From Pseudooceanicola sp. HF7 (GTDB taxonomy: Bacteria; Pseudomonadota; Alphaproteobacteria; Rhodobacterales; Rhodobacteraceae): 64,000 nucleotides of DNA. The stretch covers positions 19,965-83,964 of the forward strand of contig NZ_JAATOW010000020.1 in the NCBI RefSeq assembly GCF_011806405.1. Reading direction: 5' to 3'. The notes under the pieces were generated by a model. It did not search any database. It was not told the origin of the DNA and was given only the letters and a program-made list of their open reading frames with translations. Below are positions 44,736 to 53,428 of the stretch, piece after piece (position 1 is the stretch's first letter; each line of letters starts with the position of its first letter). The position numbers and the translations under genes were made by a program.

Positions 44736-46316
44736 TCAGCCGGCATCCTTGTAGCTGATCTCACGCTCGTCACCGCCGGCGGCGACCTTGCCACGGCGCA
44801 CGAGAAGCCGGTTGAGCGCGTGGATATAGGCCTTCACGGAGGCGACGACGGTATCGGTATCGGCGGAAGAGCCGGTGACGATACGCCCGTCCTCGTTCAG
44901 GCGGACGGAAACGGTGGCCTGGGCATCGGTGCCCTTGGTGACCGCGTGCACCTGGTAGAGCTCAAGCTTGGCCTCATGCGGGAAGATCTCCTTCACCGCG
45001 TTGAAGGCCGCGTCCACGGGGCCGTCGCCGCTGGTCTGGGCCGTCTTGGCGACGCCATCCACGGTCATGGTCATGTCCGCCGATTGGCCGCCGGTGCCGC
45101 AGATCACGGTGAGATCCGTGAGGATCAGGTGATCCGGGGTGGCATCGTCAGAGACCTGGACAAGCGCAAGGATGTCGTCGTCGTAGACTTCCTTCTTGCG
45201 GTCGGCCAGCGCCTTGAAGCGCACGAAGACGTCCTGAAGCTGGTTGTCGGCCATTTCCACGCCAAGCTGGCGCAGCTTGTCCTTGAGCGCGGCGCGGCCC
45301 GAGTGCTTGCCCATGACGAGGTTGGTGGCGGCAAGGCCGACGTCCTCGGGGCGCATGATCTCGAAGGTTTCGGCGTTCTTGAGCATGCCGTCCTGGTGGA
45401 TGCCGCTTTCATGCGCGAAGGCGTTCTTGCCGACGATGGCCTTGTTGAACTGCACCGGGAAGCCGGAGACAGAGGCGACGCGGCGCGAGATGTTCATGAT
45501 CTTGCGGGTGTCGATGCCGGTGGTCCAGGGCATGATGTCGTGGCGGACCTTGAGGGCCATGACCACTTCTTCCAGCGCGGTATTGCCGGCGCGTTCGCCC
45601 AGGCCGTTGATCGTGCATTCGATTTGACGCGCGCCGGCTTCGACGGCGGCAAGGGAGTTGGCCGTCGCCATGCCAAGGTCGTTGTGGCAGTGGGTGGCAA
45701 AGATCACCTGGTCCGCACCGGGGACCTTTTCGATCAGCATCCGGATGAGGTCCGCGGATTCGCGCGGCGCGGTATAGCCGACGGTATCGGGGATGTTGAT
45801 CGTGGTGGCGCCGGCCTTGATCGCGATCTCGACCACGCGGCAGAGGTAATCGTGCTCCGTCCGGGTGGCGTCCATGGGGGACCATTGCACGTTGTCGCAG
45901 AGATTGCGGGCGTGGGTCACGGTTTCATGGATGCGCTCGGCCATCTGGTCCTGGTCGAGGTTGGGGATGGCGCGGTGCAGCGGCGAGGTGCCGATGAAGG
46001 TGTGGATCCGCGGGCGGGCGGCGTGTTTCACGGCCTCCCAGCAGCGGTCGATGTCCTTGAAATTGGCGCGGGACAGGCCGCAGATCACGGAATTCTTGGA
46101 ATTTTTCGCGATCTCGCTGACGGCGTTGAAATCCCCTTCGGAGGCGATGGGGAAACCGGCTTCGATCACGTCCACGCCCATTTCGTCGAGCAGCGCGGCG
46201 ATCTCGAGCTTCTCTTCGTGGGACATGGTGGCGCCGGGCGATTGTTCGCCGTCGCGGAGCGTGGTGTCGAAGATGACGACGTGGTCGTCGGATACGGCTT
46301 TGGGTGCAGTGGTCAT
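44736..46316 (-). CDS. leuA: 2-isopropylmalate synthase
   Basis: First step of leucine synthesis: acetyl-CoA plus 2-oxoisovalerate. The 526-residue enzyme has the HMGL-like barrel with DTTLRDGEQSPGATM at residues 17-31 (Arg21, Asp22) and the metal HxH in FATHCHNDLG. The long C-terminal regulatory domain for leucine feedback (from about 390) includes CGTGGQSADMTMTVDG. Start ATG 46316. A leader with five Leu codons in a row upstream suggests ribosome-mediated attenuation. Confidence 0.96.
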   Translation of the reverse strand: MTTAPKAVSDDHVVIFDTTLRDGEQSPGATMSHEEKLEIAALLDEMGVDVIEAGFPIASEGDFNAVSEIAKNSKNSVICGLSRANFKDIDRCWEAVKHAARPRIHTFIGTSPLHRAIPNLDQDQMAERIHETVTHARNLCDNVQWSPMDATRTEHDYLCRVVEIAIKAGATTINIPDTVGYTAPRESADLIRMLIEKVPGADQVIFATHCHNDLGMATANSLAAVEAGARQIECTINGLGERAGNTALEEVVMALKVRHDIMPWTTGIDTRKIMNISRRVASVSGFPVQFNKAIVGKNAFAHESGIHQDGMLKNAETFEIMRPEDVGLAATNLVMGKHSGRAALKDKLRQLGVEMADNQLQDVFVRFKALADRKKEVYDDDILALVQVSDDATPDHLILTDLTVICGTGGQSADMTMTVDGVAKTAQTSGDGPVDAAFNAVKEIFPHEAKLELYQVHAVTKGTDAQATVSVRLNEDGRIVTGSSADTDTVVASVKAYIHALNRLLVRRGKVAAGGDEREISYKDAG

Positions 46317-46347
46317 GTGATGTCTCTTTCTATTCTCCAGATGCCTT

Positions 46348-46402
46348 GGCGCGAGAGGCTGTTCCCCTGAGCGAGTCGCGCCGGTGCGGCACCGCTCAGA
46401 GG
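46348..46402 (-). promoter_or_regulatory. leuA attenuator: competing RNA stems
   Basis: On the minus strand CCTCTGAGCG (46393-46402, at the leader stop codon) can pair with CGCTCAGGGG (46364-46373). Alternatively GGCGCGA (46376-46382) pairs with TCGCGCC (46348-46354), enclosing the latter arm. The two pairings exclude each other, as in attenuators. The second stem has no U-tract, so control may work through leuA translation or a non-standard terminator. Confidence 0.6.
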
Positions 46403-46476
46403 CGGATTAGGAGAAGCAGCAGGCCGTGGGCACGCGGGGCGCGCCGAACGGAGGGGATATGGGCCTGGGTCATCAT
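46396..46476 (-). CDS. leuL: leu operon leader peptide
   Basis: A 26-residue leader, MMTQAHIPSVRRAPRAHG followed by LLLLLIRL and stop. The Leu run uses CTG CTG CTT CTC CTA, with a sixth Leu codon just before TGA. It ends 79 bp before leuA and overlaps the first arm of competing RNA stems. Slow translation at the Leu run under leucine shortage would favour the antiterminator pairing. Its ribosome-binding site is weak. A second Met codon follows the first. Confidence 0.85.
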   Translation of the reverse strand: MMTQAHIPSVRRAPRAHGLLLLLIRL

Positions 46477-46633
46477 GGGGGCGTCTTTACCGGAGGTGAA
46501 CCGCGTTGGGAAGGGGGAGATTACGCTGCAGCTGCGAAGGTGGCGGGCGGGGCCGGGTTTTCGGCGGGTCTGGCGGGGCGGACTCTGCATGGATGCACAG
46601 GCGTTTTCGGGGCTTTTTCGACGTCTGTGGCAG
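46477..46633. other. Intergenic region upstream of leuL
   Basis: Part of the 494-bp gap between leuL and the TSUP gene. It must hold the leuL promoter, but I find no convincing -35/-10 pair; a TAATCT on the minus strand (46518-46523) lacks a matching -35. Open frames here have no ribosome-binding site or bias. The rest of the gap is repeat copies (46634-46685 and 46831-46886). Confidence 0.5.
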
Positions 46634-46685
46634 GTCTGTATCGTGTCGGTATTGCGTCGGTATCACGTCGGTGCGCAGCGCACGG
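46634..46685 (+). repeat. Dispersed repeat family 1, copy 2
   Basis: TCTGTATCGT is followed by GTCGGTATTGC, GTCGGTATCAC and GTCGGTGCGC, then AGCGCACG. The GTGCGCAGCGCAC end can fold on itself. Same order and spacing as the copies at 31144 and 63507. Confidence 0.75.
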
Positions 46686-46830
46686 TGGGGCAGGGATTTG
46701 TTATGTGCTTTTTTGCAGGGGTCGTTTCCGGGGAGCGGCGCTCGCCCCTGCAGAGCATCGCCCCGCCCCCCGTCCCACATCGCGCCCCGTAACGGGTTCT
46801 GCCCATTGGTCGGTCCGGCCCAGCCTGGAC

Positions 46831-46886
46831 GGGAGGCGCAGGCCGACGACGGGCGAGCGCCCCCTCGATGGGGGCCGAGGCCGTTT
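46831..46886 (+). repeat. Dispersed repeat family 2, copy B
   Basis: The first 25 bp are identical to 33996-34020, then a short variable part, then CCCTCGATGGGGGCCG and GGCCGTTT as in copy A. It lies between the family 1 repeat and the TSUP gene. Confidence 0.75.
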
Positions 46887-46970
46887 GCGAGGGGGCTTTG
46901 CAGGGGCACAGAGCTTGACCTCGGGCGGAAAACAGACAGGGTCTGTCCGGCACATCCGGAACGGACTTTC

Positions 46971-47720
46971 ATGGAACAGACTATCCTGCTGCTGATCGCG
47001 GCCCTGACCGTTGGCATCTCTAAGGGCGGGCTGAGCACGGCGGCGGCGATTGCCGTGCCGATGCTGTCGCTCTTCATGAACCCGATCACCGCCGCGGCCA
47101 CCTTGCTGCCGGTCTATATCGTCACCGACGCGATCGGCGTCTGGCTTTATCGCAGGGATTTCTCTGTCCGAAACGTGGCGATCCTTGTGCCCTCCATGCT
47201 GCTGGGGGTGGTGATCGCCACGGTGATCACGCCCTGGACGCCGGAAAGCCTGCTGCTGATCTTCACCGGGCTGATCGGGATCTGGTACATCCTGCGCACA
47301 TGGCTGCGGCGCGGGCGCGGCGGCCCGCCGACCGAGGCGCGGGTGCTGCCGGGGGTGATCTGGGGCACGATCACGGGCATCGCCAGTTTCATCACCCATT
47401 CGGGCGCCCCGCCAGCGCAGGCCTACCTGCTGCCCCAGCAGCTGTCCAAGATGACCTTCGCGGGCACCATCGCCGTGGCCTTTGCCGTGGGCAACCTGGC
47501 CAAGCTGCCCGCCTATGCGGTGATCGGCCAGATGGACGGGCTGAACTGGGGGCTGACCGCCGCCCTATCCGTCACCGGGATCGGGGGCACCTTCATCGGC
47601 CGCTGGCTGACCAAGCGCCTGCCGGAACGGATCTACATGCAGGTGATCCAGGTCATGCTGGCCCTGCTGTCGGTCATCCTGCTGCTGAAGGGCGGGCTGG
47701 CGCTGTTGGGGATCGGGTGA
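46971..47720 (+). CDS. TSUP-family (TauE/SafE) transporter
   Basis: A 249-residue inner-membrane protein with about eight TM segments and the paired TSUP motifs: VGISKGGLSTAAAIAVPML in the first half and GTITGIASFITHSGAPPAQAYLL in the second. Relatives export sulphite, sulphoacetate or other sulphur or carbon anions; the substrate here is unknown. ATG 46971 is used; the frame is open far upstream across the repeats but that part is not coding. Confidence 0.9.
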   Translation: MEQTILLLIAALTVGISKGGLSTAAAIAVPMLSLFMNPITAAATLLPVYIVTDAIGVWLYRRDFSVRNVAILVPSMLLGVVIATVITPWTPESLLLIFTGLIGIWYILRTWLRRGRGGPPTEARVLPGVIWGTITGIASFITHSGAPPAQAYLLPQQLSKMTFAGTIAVAFAVGNLAKLPAYAVIGQMDGLNWGLTAALSVTGIGGTFIGRWLTKRLPERIYMQVIQVMLALLSVILLLKGGLALLGIG

Positions 47721-47766
47721 ACCGAAGGGCGCCCGGCTGCGTATCCCCTTGCAGAAAGGGGAAGCC

Positions 47767-48429
47767 ATGGAACGCGCACTCATCATCGGAGCATCCGGAG
47801 GCATCGGCGCCGCGCTGGCGCGCCGGCTGACCGCCCGGGGCACGCAGGTCACCGCCCTGTCACGCAGCGCGGACGGGCTGGACGTGACGCAGGAAGACTC
47901 CATCCGGGAGGCCCTGGGCCGCCTGGAGCCGGGCCTTGACCTGGTGATCTGCGCCACCGGCAAGCTGGAGGGCGCGGGGCAGGGGCCGGAAAAGGCCTTT
48001 TCCCGGCTGACGGCGGCGGCGATGGCGGATCAATATGCCACCAATTGCATCGGCCCGGCGCTGGTGCTGAAACATGCCATGGCGCTGCTGCCGCGCGACC
48101 GGCGCGCCGTCTTCGCCGCGCTTTCGGCGCGGGTGGGCAGCATCGGGGACAATGGCCTGGGCGGCTGGATGTCCTACCGCGCGGCCAAGGCGGGGCTGAA
48201 CCAGGTGGTGCGCTGCGGCGCGATCGAACTGGCCCGCACCCATCCGCAGGCCCTGTGCCTGGCGCTGCATCCCGGCACGGTAGAGACCCCTTTTACCGAA
48301 GGGTTCACGGGGCGCGACAAGCACAGCCCCGATACCGCCGCCGATCACCTGCTGGAGGTCATCGCGGGCCTTGGCCCCGAGGACAGCGGCAGTTTCCATG
48401 ACTGGCGCGGCACGCCGGTTCCGTGGTGA
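47767..48429 (+). CDS. Short-chain dehydrogenase/reductase
   Basis: A 220-residue SDR with the nucleotide motif GASGGIGAALARRL, a NCIG in place of the usual NAAG region and the catalytic pair YRAAK (Tyr-x3-Lys). A Ser in FAALSARVGSIGD completes the set. It resembles C-factor/CsgA-type short SDRs. GAAAGGGGAAGCC precedes ATG 47767. Its stop overlaps the start of the photolyase gene (GTGA), so the two are translationally coupled. Substrate unknown. Confidence 0.9.
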   Translation: MERALIIGASGGIGAALARRLTARGTQVTALSRSADGLDVTQEDSIREALGRLEPGLDLVICATGKLEGAGQGPEKAFSRLTAAAMADQYATNCIGPALVLKHAMALLPRDRRAVFAALSARVGSIGDNGLGGWMSYRAAKAGLNQVVRCGAIELARTHPQALCLALHPGTVETPFTEGFTGRDKHSPDTAADHLLEVIAGLGPEDSGSFHDWRGTPVPW

Positions 48430-49958
48430 GTGCCCCGCGTCTGGTGCTTGTGCTGGGCGACCAGCTGAGCATGGATCTGTCGGCTCTGCGCGCCGCCGAT
48501 CCCGCGCGCGACGTGGTGGTCATGGCAGAGGTCATGAGCGAGGCCACCTATGTCCCCCATCACCCCCGCAAGATCGCGCTGATCCTGTCGGCCATGCGCC
48601 ATTTCGCCGAAACCCTGCGCGCGGCGGGCTGGCAGGTGCTGTACCGCCGGCTGGAAGAGGCAGAGAACGCGGGCTCCATCCCGGCGGAGCTGCTGGCGCG
48701 GGCCGAGGACACCGGCGCGCAGGAGGTCATCGCCACAGAACCCGGTGAATGGCGCCTGATCGAGGCCCTTCAGGATCTGCCCCTGACCCTGCACATGCAG
48801 CAGGACGACCGCTTCCTTGCCTCTCATGCGGAGTTCGAGGCCTGGGCAGAGGGGCGCAAATCCCTGCGGATGGAGTATTTCTATCGCCAGATGCGGCGCC
48901 GCACGGGCTACCTGATGGAGGGGGAGGCTCCGGCAGGGGGCAAGTGGAACTTCGACGACCAGAACCGCAAGCCGGCGACGCGCGACCTGCTGCGCGCCCG
49001 CCCGATGCAGTTCACGCCGGATGCCATCACCGAAGAGGTGCTGAGCCTGGTGGAGGCGCGCTTTGGCGACAATTTCGGGACTCTGCGCCCCTTTGACCTG
49101 CCGGTCACCCAGGAACAGGCCCGCCGCGCGCTGACCCATTTCGTCACCCGCCTGCTGCCCGATTTCGGCCCCTACCAGGATGCCATGCTGGCCGGTGAGC
49201 CGCATCTGAACCACGCCCTGCTGAGCCCGGCGATGAACATTGGCCTGCTTTCCCCGCGCGAGGTCTGCGATGCCGTGGCAGAGGCCCATGCCGCGGGGGA
49301 TGTGCCGCTGAACTCTGCCGAGGGGTTCATCCGCCAGGTGATCGGCTGGCGGGAATACATGCGTGGCATCTACTTCCTGGAAGGTCCCGATTATCCCCGC
49401 CGCAACGCGCTGAACCACCATCGCGCGCTGCCCCCGCTGTACTGGGGCGCGAAGACCCATATGGCCTGCCTGTCAGAAGCGGTCGGCCAGACCCGCGACC
49501 TGGCCTATGCCCATCACATCCAGCGCCTGATGGTGACGGGCAATTTCGCCCTGCTGGCCGGCATCAATCCGGGCGAGGTGCATGAATGGTATCTCTCGGT
49601 CTACCTGGATGCGGTCGAATGGGTGGAGGCGCCCAACACGATCGGAATGAGCCAGTTCGCCGATGGCGGGGTGATCGCGTCGAAGCCCTATGTCTCATCC
49701 GCCAATTACATCGCGAAGATGAGCGATTACTGCGAGGGCTGTCATTACTCTGCCACCACCAAGCTGGGGGAGGGGGCCTGCCCGTTCAACTTGCTGTACT
49801 GGGCCTTCCTTGACCGCCACCGCGACCGCTTCGCGGCCAATCCCCGGATGGGGCAGATCTACGCCACCTGGGACCGGATGGCGGCGGACAAGCGCGCCCG
49901 GATCCTGCAGGAGGCAGGGGATTTCCTGACACGCATGAGCGCGGGGGAGACCGTATAA
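48426..49958 (+). CDS. Fe-S bacterial cryptochrome/(6-4) photolyase (PhrB/CryB type)
   Basis: A 510-residue FAD protein of the FeS-BCP class. The four [4Fe-4S] cysteines Cys348, Cys436, Cys439 and Cys452 have the same spacing as Cys350, 438, 441 and 454 of Agrobacterium PhrB. His363-His364-x2-Arg367 (HHIQR) matches the PhrB active-site pair. The N-terminal [16 protein letters not shown] is the family antenna domain start. It repairs (6-4) photoproducts or, as R. sphaeroides CryB, acts in light regulation. GTG 48426 overlaps the SDR stop; GTG 48423 is also possible. Confidence 0.93.
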   Translation: MSAPRLVLVLGDQLSMDLSALRAADPARDVVVMAEVMSEATYVPHHPRKIALILSAMRHFAETLRAAGWQVLYRRLEEAENAGSIPAELLARAEDTGAQEVIATEPGEWRLIEALQDLPLTLHMQQDDRFLASHAEFEAWAEGRKSLRMEYFYRQMRRRTGYLMEGEAPAGGKWNFDDQNRKPATRDLLRARPMQFTPDAITEEVLSLVEARFGDNFGTLRPFDLPVTQEQARRALTHFVTRLLPDFGPYQDAMLAGEPHLNHALLSPAMNIGLLSPREVCDAVAEAHAAGDVPLNSAEGFIRQVIGWREYMRGIYFLEGPDYPRRNALNHHRALPPLYWGAKTHMACLSEAVGQTRDLAYAHHIQRLMVTGNFALLAGINPGEVHEWYLSVYLDAVEWVEAPNTIGMSQFADGGVIASKPYVSSANYIAKMSDYCEGCHYSATTKLGEGACPFNLLYWAFLDRHRDRFAANPRMGQIYATWDRMAADKRARILQEAGDFLTRMSAGETV

Positions 49959-50028
49959 GCCGTTTCTGCGTGACGCGGCACCCGGCCTGCGCTATCAGGC
50001 CCGCGCAATCGCGAGGGAGAGCAGCATC

Positions 50029-51375
50029 ATGTCGCATGGGGGAACGCCGCAGGAGATGAGCGCGCGGGCAGCGGGGCCGCTGACCGGCGAAGCCCATGTG
50101 CCCGGGGACAAGTCGATCAGCCACCGCGCGCTGATCCTTGGCGCCATGGCCGTGGGCGAGACGAAGATCACCGGCCTGCTGGAAGGCGAGGACGTGCTGG
50201 ACACCGCCAAGGCCATGCGCGCCTTCGGGGCAGAGGTCACCCGGCACGAGGATGGCTCCTGGTCCGTGCATGGCGTGGGGACGGGTGGTTTCGCGGAGCC
50301 CGACCAGGTGATCGATTGCGGCAATTCCGGCACCGGGGTGCGGCTGATCATGGGCGCCATGGCGACCTGCCCGATCAGCGTGACCTTCACCGGTGACGCC
50401 TCTCTCAACAAGCGGCCGATGGCGCGGGTCACCGATCCGCTGGCGTTGTTCGGCACCCAGGCGGTGGGGCGCTCTGGCGGGCGGCTGCCGATGACCATCG
50501 TGGGCGCGCGCGACGCGGTGCCGGTGCGCTACGTGGTGCCCGTACCCTCAGCCCAGGTGAAAAGCGCGGTGCTGCTGGCAGGGCTGAACGCCCCGGGCCA
50601 GACCGTCGTGATCGAGAAGGAAGCCACCCGCGACCACACGGAGCGGATGCTGGCGGGCTTTGGCGCAGAGATCAGCACCGAGGTGACGGAAGAAGGCCGG
50701 GTCATCACCCTGACCGGCCAGCCGGAGCTGACACCGCAGACCATCACGGTGCCGCGCGATCCCTCCAGCGCGGCCTTTCCGGTCTGTGCCGCCCTTCTGG
50801 TGCCCGGATCGGATGTGCTGGTGCCCAACATCGGGCTGAACCCGACCCGCGCGGGCCTGTTCTATACCTTGCAGGAAATGGGCGCGGATCTGACATTCGA
50901 GAACATGCGCGAAGAGGGGGGCGAACCCGTCGCCGACCTGCGCGCGAAATATTCGCCCGACATGAAGGGGATCACCGTGCCGGCAGAGCGCGCGGCCTCC
51001 ATGATCGACGAATACCCGGTTCTTTCCGTCGTGGCCGCCAATGCCACCGGGCGCACGGAGATGCTGGGCGTCAAGGAATTACGGGTCAAGGAAAGCGACC
51101 GGATCGAGGCCATGGCCACGGGTCTGCTGGCCAACGGCGTTGCCGTCGAGGCCGGTGAAGACTGGTGGACGGTCGAGGGCGCGGGCCCGGGCAGCGTGGC
51201 CGGCGGCGCGACGGTGGAAAGCCACCTGGATCACCGCATCGCCATGTCCTTCCTGGTGCTGTCGATGAGCGCGCAGGAGCCCGTCATCGTGGATGACGCC
51301 GCGCCGATCGCCACCTCCTTCCCGATCTTCACTGACCTGATGACGGCGCTGGGGGCCAGCTTCGAGACGCTCTGA
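50029..51375 (+). CDS. aroA: 3-phosphoshikimate 1-carboxyvinyltransferase (class II EPSPS)
   Basis: Sixth step of the shikimate pathway, joining shikimate-3-phosphate and PEP. The 448-residue enzyme carries all four class II motifs: RDHTE, GDKS, SAQVK and NPTR. It follows the Agrobacterium CP4 sequence closely in [13 protein letters not shown] and [13 protein letters not shown]. At the site where CP4 has Ala100 (NAATG) this protein has Gly (NSGTG). It is followed by cmk, as usual in alphaproteobacteria. Confidence 0.96.
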   Translation: MSHGGTPQEMSARAAGPLTGEAHVPGDKSISHRALILGAMAVGETKITGLLEGEDVLDTAKAMRAFGAEVTRHEDGSWSVHGVGTGGFAEPDQVIDCGNSGTGVRLIMGAMATCPISVTFTGDASLNKRPMARVTDPLALFGTQAVGRSGGRLPMTIVGARDAVPVRYVVPVPSAQVKSAVLLAGLNAPGQTVVIEKEATRDHTERMLAGFGAEISTEVTEEGRVITLTGQPELTPQTITVPRDPSSAAFPVCAALLVPGSDVLVPNIGLNPTRAGLFYTLQEMGADLTFENMREEGGEPVADLRAKYSPDMKGITVPAERAASMIDEYPVLSVVAANATGRTEMLGVKELRVKESDRIEAMATGLLANGVAVEAGEDWWTVEGAGPGSVAGGATVESHLDHRIAMSFLVLSMSAQEPVIVDDAAPIATSFPIFTDLMTALGASFETL

Positions 51376-51510
51376 GGGTCTGGACATCCCGGCGGGGCAT
51401 GGCAGACTGGGCGCCCGTTCGATCCCCGGCCGGCCGGCATCCGGCCGCCTGACGCGCGGGCTTTTCAAACTGGCCTGACCCTTCTGACGGGCCGCCCAAA
51501 GGAGCTTCCC

Positions 51511-52125
51511 ATGGCGTTTACCATTGCCATCGACGGGCCCGCAGCCGCGGGCAAGGGCACCATCAGCAAGGCCGTGGCCGCGCATTTCGGCTATGCCCAC
51601 CTGGACACGGGCCTGCTGTACCGGGCCACCGGCGCGCGGATGCTGGACGGGCTGGATCCGCTGGAGGCCGCCCGGGCGCTGGTGCCGGATGACCTGAAAC
51701 GCGAGGGGCTGCGCTCTGCCGATGTGGCGCGGGCCGCCAGCCAGGTCGCCGCCCTGCCAGAGGTGCGCCGGGCGCTGGTCGATTTCCAGCGCGCCTTTGC
51801 CCGCCGGGCCGGTGGCGCGGTGCTGGACGGGCGCGACATCGGCACGGTGATCTGCCCCGAGGCAGAGGTGAAGCTGTTCGTCACCGCCAGCGACGCGGTG
51901 CGCGCCGAGCGCCGCCATGCAGAGCTGACGGCCTATGACCCCGAGGTCACTCTGGAAAGCGTGCTGGCCGATCTGCGCGAACGCGATGCCCGGGATTCCG
52001 CCCGTGCGACCGCGCCGCTGAAACCGGCAGAGGACGCTCAGCTGATCGACACCACGGACATGGACATTAAGGCCGCCGTGGCCGCTGCGATTGCCATCGT
52101 GACGGCACGGCAGGACGAGGTCTGA
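51511..52125 (+). CDS. cmk: Cytidylate kinase
   Basis: Phosphorylates CMP and dCMP. The 204-residue protein begins [22 protein letters not shown] (P-loop) and has [11 protein letters not shown] and [22 protein letters not shown], all typical. It is slightly short compared with the E. coli enzyme (about 225). AAAGGAGCTTCCC precedes ATG 51511. It sits between aroA and, after a nitroreductase gene, rpsA. Confidence 0.95.
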   Translation: MAFTIAIDGPAAAGKGTISKAVAAHFGYAHLDTGLLYRATGARMLDGLDPLEAARALVPDDLKREGLRSADVARAASQVAALPEVRRALVDFQRAFARRAGGAVLDGRDIGTVICPEAEVKLFVTASDAVRAERRHAELTAYDPEVTLESVLADLRERDARDSARATAPLKPAEDAQLIDTTDMDIKAAVAAAIAIVTARQDEV

Positions 52126-52165
52126 TCGGCGCCTGAGCGCGCACGCGCCCCTGCAGAAACGCGCA

Positions 52166-52193
52166 ATTGGTGCTAATCTATTGTTGCTAATGC
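52166..52193 (+). repeat. 14-bp tandem repeat before the nitroreductase gene
   Basis: ATTGGTGCTAATCT (52166) is followed directly by ATTGTTGCTAATGC (52180): 11 of 14 positions agree. It lies about 100 bp before the nitroreductase start and could be a regulator site. A TCACGCG/CGCGTGA hairpin follows (52200-52225). Confidence 0.5.
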
Positions 52194-52287
52194 CAAAAAG
52201 TCACGCGGGCCCGGGGCGCGCGTGATTTGTACTTGCCAGGTCTCTTGCCTAGATGCGGGTCAGACACTCGCAACAAGGTATCATTCG

Positions 52288-52917
52288 ATGTTCCTGGACA
52301 AGCTGAACTGGCGTTACGCCACCAAGAAGATGGACCCCGCCCGCCCGGCGCCCGAAGACAAGGTTGAAAAGATCGTGGAAGCCGTGCGCATGGCGCCGAC
52401 CTCCAGCGGGACGCAGCCCTTTGAACTGCTGGTCGTGACCAATCCCGAGATCCGCGAGAAGCTGCAGGTTGCCGCCCTTGGTCAGACGCAGCTGACCGAA
52501 GGGTCCCACGTGCTGGTCTTCGCGGCCTGGGACAATTACACCGAGGACCGCCTAGACGGCGTGCTGGAAGCCACCGAGGCCGAGCGCGGCGAATCCGAGG
52601 GGATGACCAACTATTACACCCGCTTGAAGAACGCCTACCTGCCGCGCGAAGAGCGCGACAACTTCGAACATGCCGCGCGCCAGGCCTATATCGGCCTTGG
52701 GTTCGCGCTGGCCGCCGCGGCCGAGCTTGAAGTCGACAGCACCCCGATGGAGGGCTTCGATGCCGATGAGGTCGACCAGATCCTGGGCCTGCGCGAGAAG
52801 GGCCTGCGCTCTGTCGTGATCCTGCCGCTGGGCACGCGCGATGCGGGCAACGACTGGCTGGTCGACATGAAGAAGGTGCGCCGCGCACCGGACGAGATCA
52901 TCACGCGGATCGACTGA
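52288..52917 (+). CDS. Nitroreductase-family NAD(P)H oxidoreductase
   Basis: A 209-residue FMN flavoprotein of the NfsB-like group. The start FLDKLNWRYATKKMDP, the FMN-binding VRMAPTSSGTQPFEL and the C-terminal LPLGTRDAGNDWLVDMKKVRR are typical. It reduces nitro compounds or quinones with NAD(P)H; the real substrate is unknown. CAAGGTATCATTCG precedes ATG 52288. It separates cmk from rpsA, which are adjacent in many relatives. Confidence 0.92.
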   Translation: MFLDKLNWRYATKKMDPARPAPEDKVEKIVEAVRMAPTSSGTQPFELLVVTNPEIREKLQVAALGQTQLTEGSHVLVFAAWDNYTEDRLDGVLEATEAERGESEGMTNYYTRLKNAYLPREERDNFEHAARQAYIGLGFALAAAAELEVDSTPMEGFDADEVDQILGLREKGLRSVVILPLGTRDAGNDWLVDMKKVRRAPDEIITRID

Positions 52918-52938
52918 TCCGGCGTCGGGTTTGATTGA

Positions 52939-52985
52939 CGGGTCGCCCGGCGACCCGATGGCTGCGGGCTGACAGGGCCCGCAGC
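52939..52985. other. Two hairpins after the nitroreductase gene
   Basis: CGGGTCG/CGACCCG (52939-52957) and GCTGCGGGC/GCCCGCAGC (52961-52985) are perfect stems in tandem without U-tracts. They may end the nitroreductase transcript. The rest of the gap (52986-53240) has no supported gene; open frames there lack ribosome-binding sites. Confidence 0.4.
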
Positions 52986-53240
52986 CGGCGATGGCCAAGG
53001 GCGCAGAGGGCCTTCTGCCGTGCTTTCGGGCGGGCAGGGGCCCTTATCGGCCTGATCGGGATCAGCGATCCGGCGCCGCTGTGGGGTCATGATTCCCCCG
53101 CCGGGCGCCATGGATTGCTTTCCGCAAGGGCAGGCGGGAATCGCCGCCAAGCCCCCGGGATCGGGCGGGAATCGGCCCGCGCAGGCCCCGCCTGAGGGGC
53201 AAAACCGCCTTCTGATGCGGGCTTCAGGGCCACTTTACCC

Positions 53241-53269
53241 TTGATTTGCAGGGGCACGGGGCGTAGTTA
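53241..53269 (+). promoter_or_regulatory. Predicted rpsA promoter
   Basis: TTGATT (53241-53246), a 17-bp spacer and TAGTTA (53264-53269). The expected start near 53276 gives a leader of about 150 nt before rpsA, room for regulation of a ribosomal protein gene, but I do not recognise a known leader fold. Confidence 0.55.
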
Positions 53270-53428
53270 GCGCGCGTCGACAAGGCGCAAATGCCGCGAT
53301 CAAGGATACGAGCAGGGGTCGGACCAATCCGGCCCTCTTTGTTTTGCGGCTGCTCGAGAGACCAACCCCAAGACCGGCGGAGACAACCGCTCGGCCAGTA
53401 TAGCGTGTTAAAGGAAACCAGAGACCAC

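Noticed and set aside
46506..46970. N-terminal extension of the TSUP transporter across the upstream gap
   Set aside because: The in-frame extension translates repeat DNA, and the membrane protein is complete from ATG 46971.
52200..52225. Terminator for cmk at the TCACGCG/CGCGTGA hairpin
   Set aside because: The T-rich side (CTTTTTGG) lies on the minus strand, where no gene ends; the plus-strand tail is poor.
53247..53428. A known ribosomal-protein leader RNA before rpsA
   Set aside because: The leader is long enough, but I could not recognise any described S1 leader fold, so it is given only as a promoter and leader.
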